A stretch of DNA of 64,000 bases from Tetrapyrgos nigripes (Eukaryota; Basidiomycota; Agaricomycetes; Agaricales; Campanellaceae), in contig JAACJM010000009.1 in the NCBI GenBank assembly GCA_013368315.1, positions 558,001 through 622,000 on the forward strand, in the 5' to 3' direction. A model generated the notes under the pieces. It was not told the origin of the DNA. It saw only the letters and a program-made list of their open reading frames with translations, and made no database searches. How positions within the stretch are numbered: the first letter of the stretch is position 1; each line of letters begins with the position of its first letter. The position numbers and the translations under genes are program-made. Of this stretch, positions 57,879-64,000 are shown one piece after another.

Positions 57879-60465
57879 ATGTCGAGGCTGCCAGCTCCAG
57901 AAAACCCGGTAGCAGTACCCGAGGTCTTATCTGAATCCGACTCCAAGTCAAGTTCGATAGAAGTGGAACAGAATAGGCCTGCAAATGCCAAGCGCAGGAA
58001 TCGGAGCAAGGGTATCTCGTTTGTATCGTCAATAAGCAAGAACGAGCCAGTGGTGACTAGGAAGGAACTCTGGAGCTATTATAGTGCGTTTTTCATTTGT
58101 TTTTCTGGGATTATCATGCTCATCTTTCTTGTGCATAGTGTACTACAATGGCGATAATGTATGCCAGTTTAATGGAGCTGTAATCGTTTACTGACGACTG
58201 GATTAACAGGGAGTCGGTCCCAACGGTTACTCTATGACCCTCTTTCAATCGTTGGCGACTGCCGCGGGGTTTGACCCAGTCAGGGGCCCAGGTTCTTCTT
58301 GTTCAGATGCAGACGCATCCGGTCAATGTGTCCTTCCATGGGGTAATGGTACCAAAGCAGTCTCTAGCGTCGTTCTCGTCGCAAATGGTGTCTGTTTCGC
58401 TGTGAGTCGTCTTTCTTCATTCTACCTGCCTTTGGCTTTGCTCAACATGAAATCATTCCTATTATTGCAGATTATGACCCTCATCTTCACTACCATCGGT
58501 TCAGCAGCAGATTATGGTACTTTTGGTCGTTGGCTCCTTCTCGTTATCACTTGTATCTGCTGGGCTGCTCAATTCGCTAGTATGAGTTTGACCTCACCAG
58601 ATCGTTGGGGTGTTGCGATGGCTCTTTATATGATCGGGTTCATCTCTTATGGAGCGACGCTTGTCTTCTACGCTGCTGTCTTTCCTAGATTGGCACGAAA
58701 CACGGCGCATGCGAAGAAGTTGAGGGAACAATATGAAGCTGGGGAAATCGAGAGCGAGATTTATGAAAGGGAAGAGAGTCTGGAGAAGAATAGGATCAGT
58801 AATATCAGTACGGTGAGTGAGAGTGGTAGATATATCCGTCTGTTTGGGGTTCTGACTTGGTGTTCTTACGCCAGACGCACAGTAACATTGGGTACATTGT
58901 CACTCTGTGCCTCAATCTTTCCCTCTTGCTTCCGTTGGCCAACAATCCGAAAGTGGACAACTATGTCATTGTACTGTGCGTGTGTATCTTGTGACATTTT
59001 TCTTCATCTATCTCACGAACTTTCGCTCTTATACAGAACTAACGCATACTGGGTTCTTGTTGGAATCTGGTGGTGTACGTCTGTCCATTCTTGGCGATCC
59101 TCAATACAATACTCAAATCCTCCATCTACTCTAGTCATCTTCCAACAGCCTCGTGCAGGACCGCCAATGCCCAAAGGTGAACACTATCTCACCATTGGTT
59201 GGAAACAGGTTTGTTTTTGTCTTTCTTTTTCCAGAGTTTTCAGCGCCTTACTTTACGATCTACCTTGTACTTTAGATCTGGGAAGCTCTCAAACAATACA
59301 AGAAACTCCCATACACCTTTGTCTATCTCTTTTCGTTCTTCCTCCTCGCTGACGTGAGTATCTCCCTCAACCATCTTTTACCTTTCATCCCGTCGCTGCT
59401 CGCAGCTCGTCTGTCATCTCCATATCTCAAAAAGTCCTCCATTTCTGAATCCCATTTTCTCTTTTGTCAATATAGGGTCTAAACACAACCGGAACCCTCG
59501 TCTCCATATGTCAAAATGATAAATTCCAATTCAGCTTCCTACAAAACACATATTTGGGCCTAGCGCAAGCTATTACGTCTACGATGGCTACATTGGGATT
59601 TTGGTACATACAGAAGTATTGGAAGATTAGTACGAAGAAGATGGTACGTACCCATGTCGAGTTCACTTCTCTATTTCTGTAGCATTTTGGCGCTTGGGCT
59701 GAGATGGTGGTGTTGCTAGAGTAGTTCTGACGCTGACGCTGACGATGCTATGTTTCTAGTTTGTGGTGACCAACGTCGTGACGATTCTCATTCCGCTATG
59801 GGTATGATTGGTATTTGGACGAATGCTATCGGGTATGTATCCCGTATCCGCTCTTCAGAGAGCAGCATTGTGTGCAGAATGGCTAACTAATGTCTCTGTG
59901 CTGGTCTAGGTTCCATAATGTCTGGGAGTTCTGGTGAGTCATTCATGCAATACAACTCTCGTCGGCCGGTTTTGCTAATTTGCTTGGGCTTGGTTTTCTT
60001 CTAGGTTCTACAACGTCGTTTTCGGACTCTTCCAAGCTCCATACTACGCCTTCTCACAAACTATGATGGCTGAACTGACTCCTCCTGGATTTGACAACAT
60101 GGTGCGTTTGTCCTTTCCTCACGGGATGTGCTAACACCTAACTATCTCTTTTTCCTGTACCCCAGTTCTTTGGCCTCTTCGGTCTCTCCAACCGCGCCTC
60201 CTCCATGATCGGTCCTAACGTCATCCAAGCCATCATCGACAACACTGGAAACAACTGGATGGGATTTCCGTTTCTTTTTGCTTTATGCACAAGTGCTTCG
60301 GTGGTTATTTGGTTTGGAGTTGATGTTACGAGGGGAAGGAAAGACGCTGTTGCTTGGGCTGAAGGGATTAGGAAGGCTCAAGAAGCAGGGGGAGTTGAGA
60401 GTAGCGAGGATGATTTGGGTGGTCATGATGCGAAGGTGGGGGTGAAGGGCGGGATTTATTCTTGA
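57879..60465 (+). CDS. Atg22-like vacuolar permease (major facilitator type)
   Basis: Many short exons give a multi-pass membrane protein of the Atg22 family (vacuolar amino-acid efflux linked to autophagy). The cytosolic N-terminus MSRLPAPENPVAVPEVLSES leads to VVTRKELWSYY, then MYYNGDNGVGPNGYSMTLFQSL, spliced through a 20-bp exon. Loop TMs follow: GRWLLLVITCICWAAQFASM, GVAMALYMIGFISYGATLVFY. A central cytosolic loop with EEYEREES-like charge leads to PTFVYLFSFFLLADG-like TM5, SICQNDKF, MATLGFWYIQKYWKI and LPL-type helices. Near the end are GLFQAPYYAFSQTMMAELTPPG, then FFGLFGLSNRASSMIGPNVIQAIID, the strongest family motifs. About 12 predicted helices. Some agaricomycetes carry several such paralogues, so it may not be the sole Atg22. 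Confidence 0.82.
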
Positions 60466-60873
60466 TCGTAGTTAGGATAGATGCCTAAGGACACGACTTC
60501 TTTATGCAATTAACGTTGTACTTTTTGCTTGTGGTTTTTTTGGGATCGGATGGAATTACGCACGGTTCGTGTACTACATATACGATTCTTGTCTCGGGAA
60601 ATGCCAAAATATTCGTGCATTAACCATTACCTTTTTTTACAGCAAAGCGAAGGAGTTCTGGGGCTACAGCACTTACTTCCGGCAACCCAGATGCAGTTAT
60701 CTCATGATTACACTCAAAATAAACAGTGACACCTGCCAAAGTAGTTCTCCAGTACTACGTCTCGAGCCTATGTATTCAAACAACCATTAATTGCGTTCTA
60801 ATGCTACAACATGCGTAAGAGAATTGAGGGGGTTAACAATATTAATGAAGAAAGGTCAATTGTCAATATTACT
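60466..60873. other. convergent 3' intergenic region
   Basis: Both neighbours end here. No gene recognised. Confidence 0.4.
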
Positions 60874-63838
<2,965 letters not shown>

Positions 63839-64000
63839 AGTTCAACACCGCACGCGTCAAACCATCAAGGTCGTGTTTGGTCACATGGTGGTGACTTCTG
63901 TGACTGATACCGTCACGTTTCTGCCGCGCCCATTGATCAGTTCCATCTCTTTCCACCACCACCATCATCATCATGGCTCTCAACTGTGCAATGCTAAATG
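63839..64000. promoter_or_regulatory. upstream region of the CDC7-like gene
   Basis: Window end. A CCACCACCACCATCATCATC tract at 63953-63974 lies about 115 bp before the start codon. No other feature. Confidence 0.35.

Overview
The window reads as nuclear DNA of a filamentous basidiomycete, most likely an Agaricomycete. Genes are dense and cut by many 50-80 bp GT-AG introns. The gene content includes DUF6534-type membrane proteins, fungal CorA-like proteins and an F-box/LRR relic, and the transposons are a chromodomain Ty3/gypsy, an ORF1+EN-RT-RNaseH LINE, hAT, Harbinger-like and Tc1-like elements. No species is assigned.

Layout. (1) 1-7.24 kb is an A+T-rich, CpG-poor block. It holds a degenerate hAT with an exact 8-bp target duplication, a short non-autonomous hAT, a 13-exon DUF6534-family membrane-protein gene on the minus strand broken by one TGA, and a possible LTR relic. 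(2) 7.25-19.6 kb is ordinary gene-rich DNA: a coding relic, a DNAJC28/DUF1992-like gene, a small beta-barrel-like protein, the oligosaccharyltransferase catalytic subunit STT3, a pyroglutamyl-peptidase and a CorA-like membrane protein. (3) 19.6-43.7 kb is a duplicated quinone-oxidoreductase locus. The left copy has a frameshift and the right copy is intact; the right copy's upstream flank is split by about 19 kb of nested transposons. A small calponin-homology-like gene lies between the copies. (4) 43.7-53.6 kb is a cluster of four paralogous HtrL/YibB-like type II membrane proteins. (5) 53.6-64 kb holds a broken F-box/LRR gene, a short-chain dehydrogenase, an Atg22-like transporter and a CDC7-like kinase.

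The transposon stack can be ordered from target duplications. A Tc1-like element with long TIRs carries two converging genes: a DD34E transposase broken by two TGA codons, and an intact six-exon gene for a SAM-domain protein. A LINE appears to have landed in its left terminus. A hAT (itself hit by a Harbinger-type MITE) and a second short hAT sit inside the LINE ORFs, and a gypsy element with two 446-bp LTRs sits in LINE ORF2. Most premature stops in these elements are TGA where the family has arginine, as expected from CpG deamination of CGA.

The Tc1-like element whose partner SAM-domain gene stays open while its transposase is dead is the most unusual object here. The four-gene HtrL/YibB-like cluster comes next.
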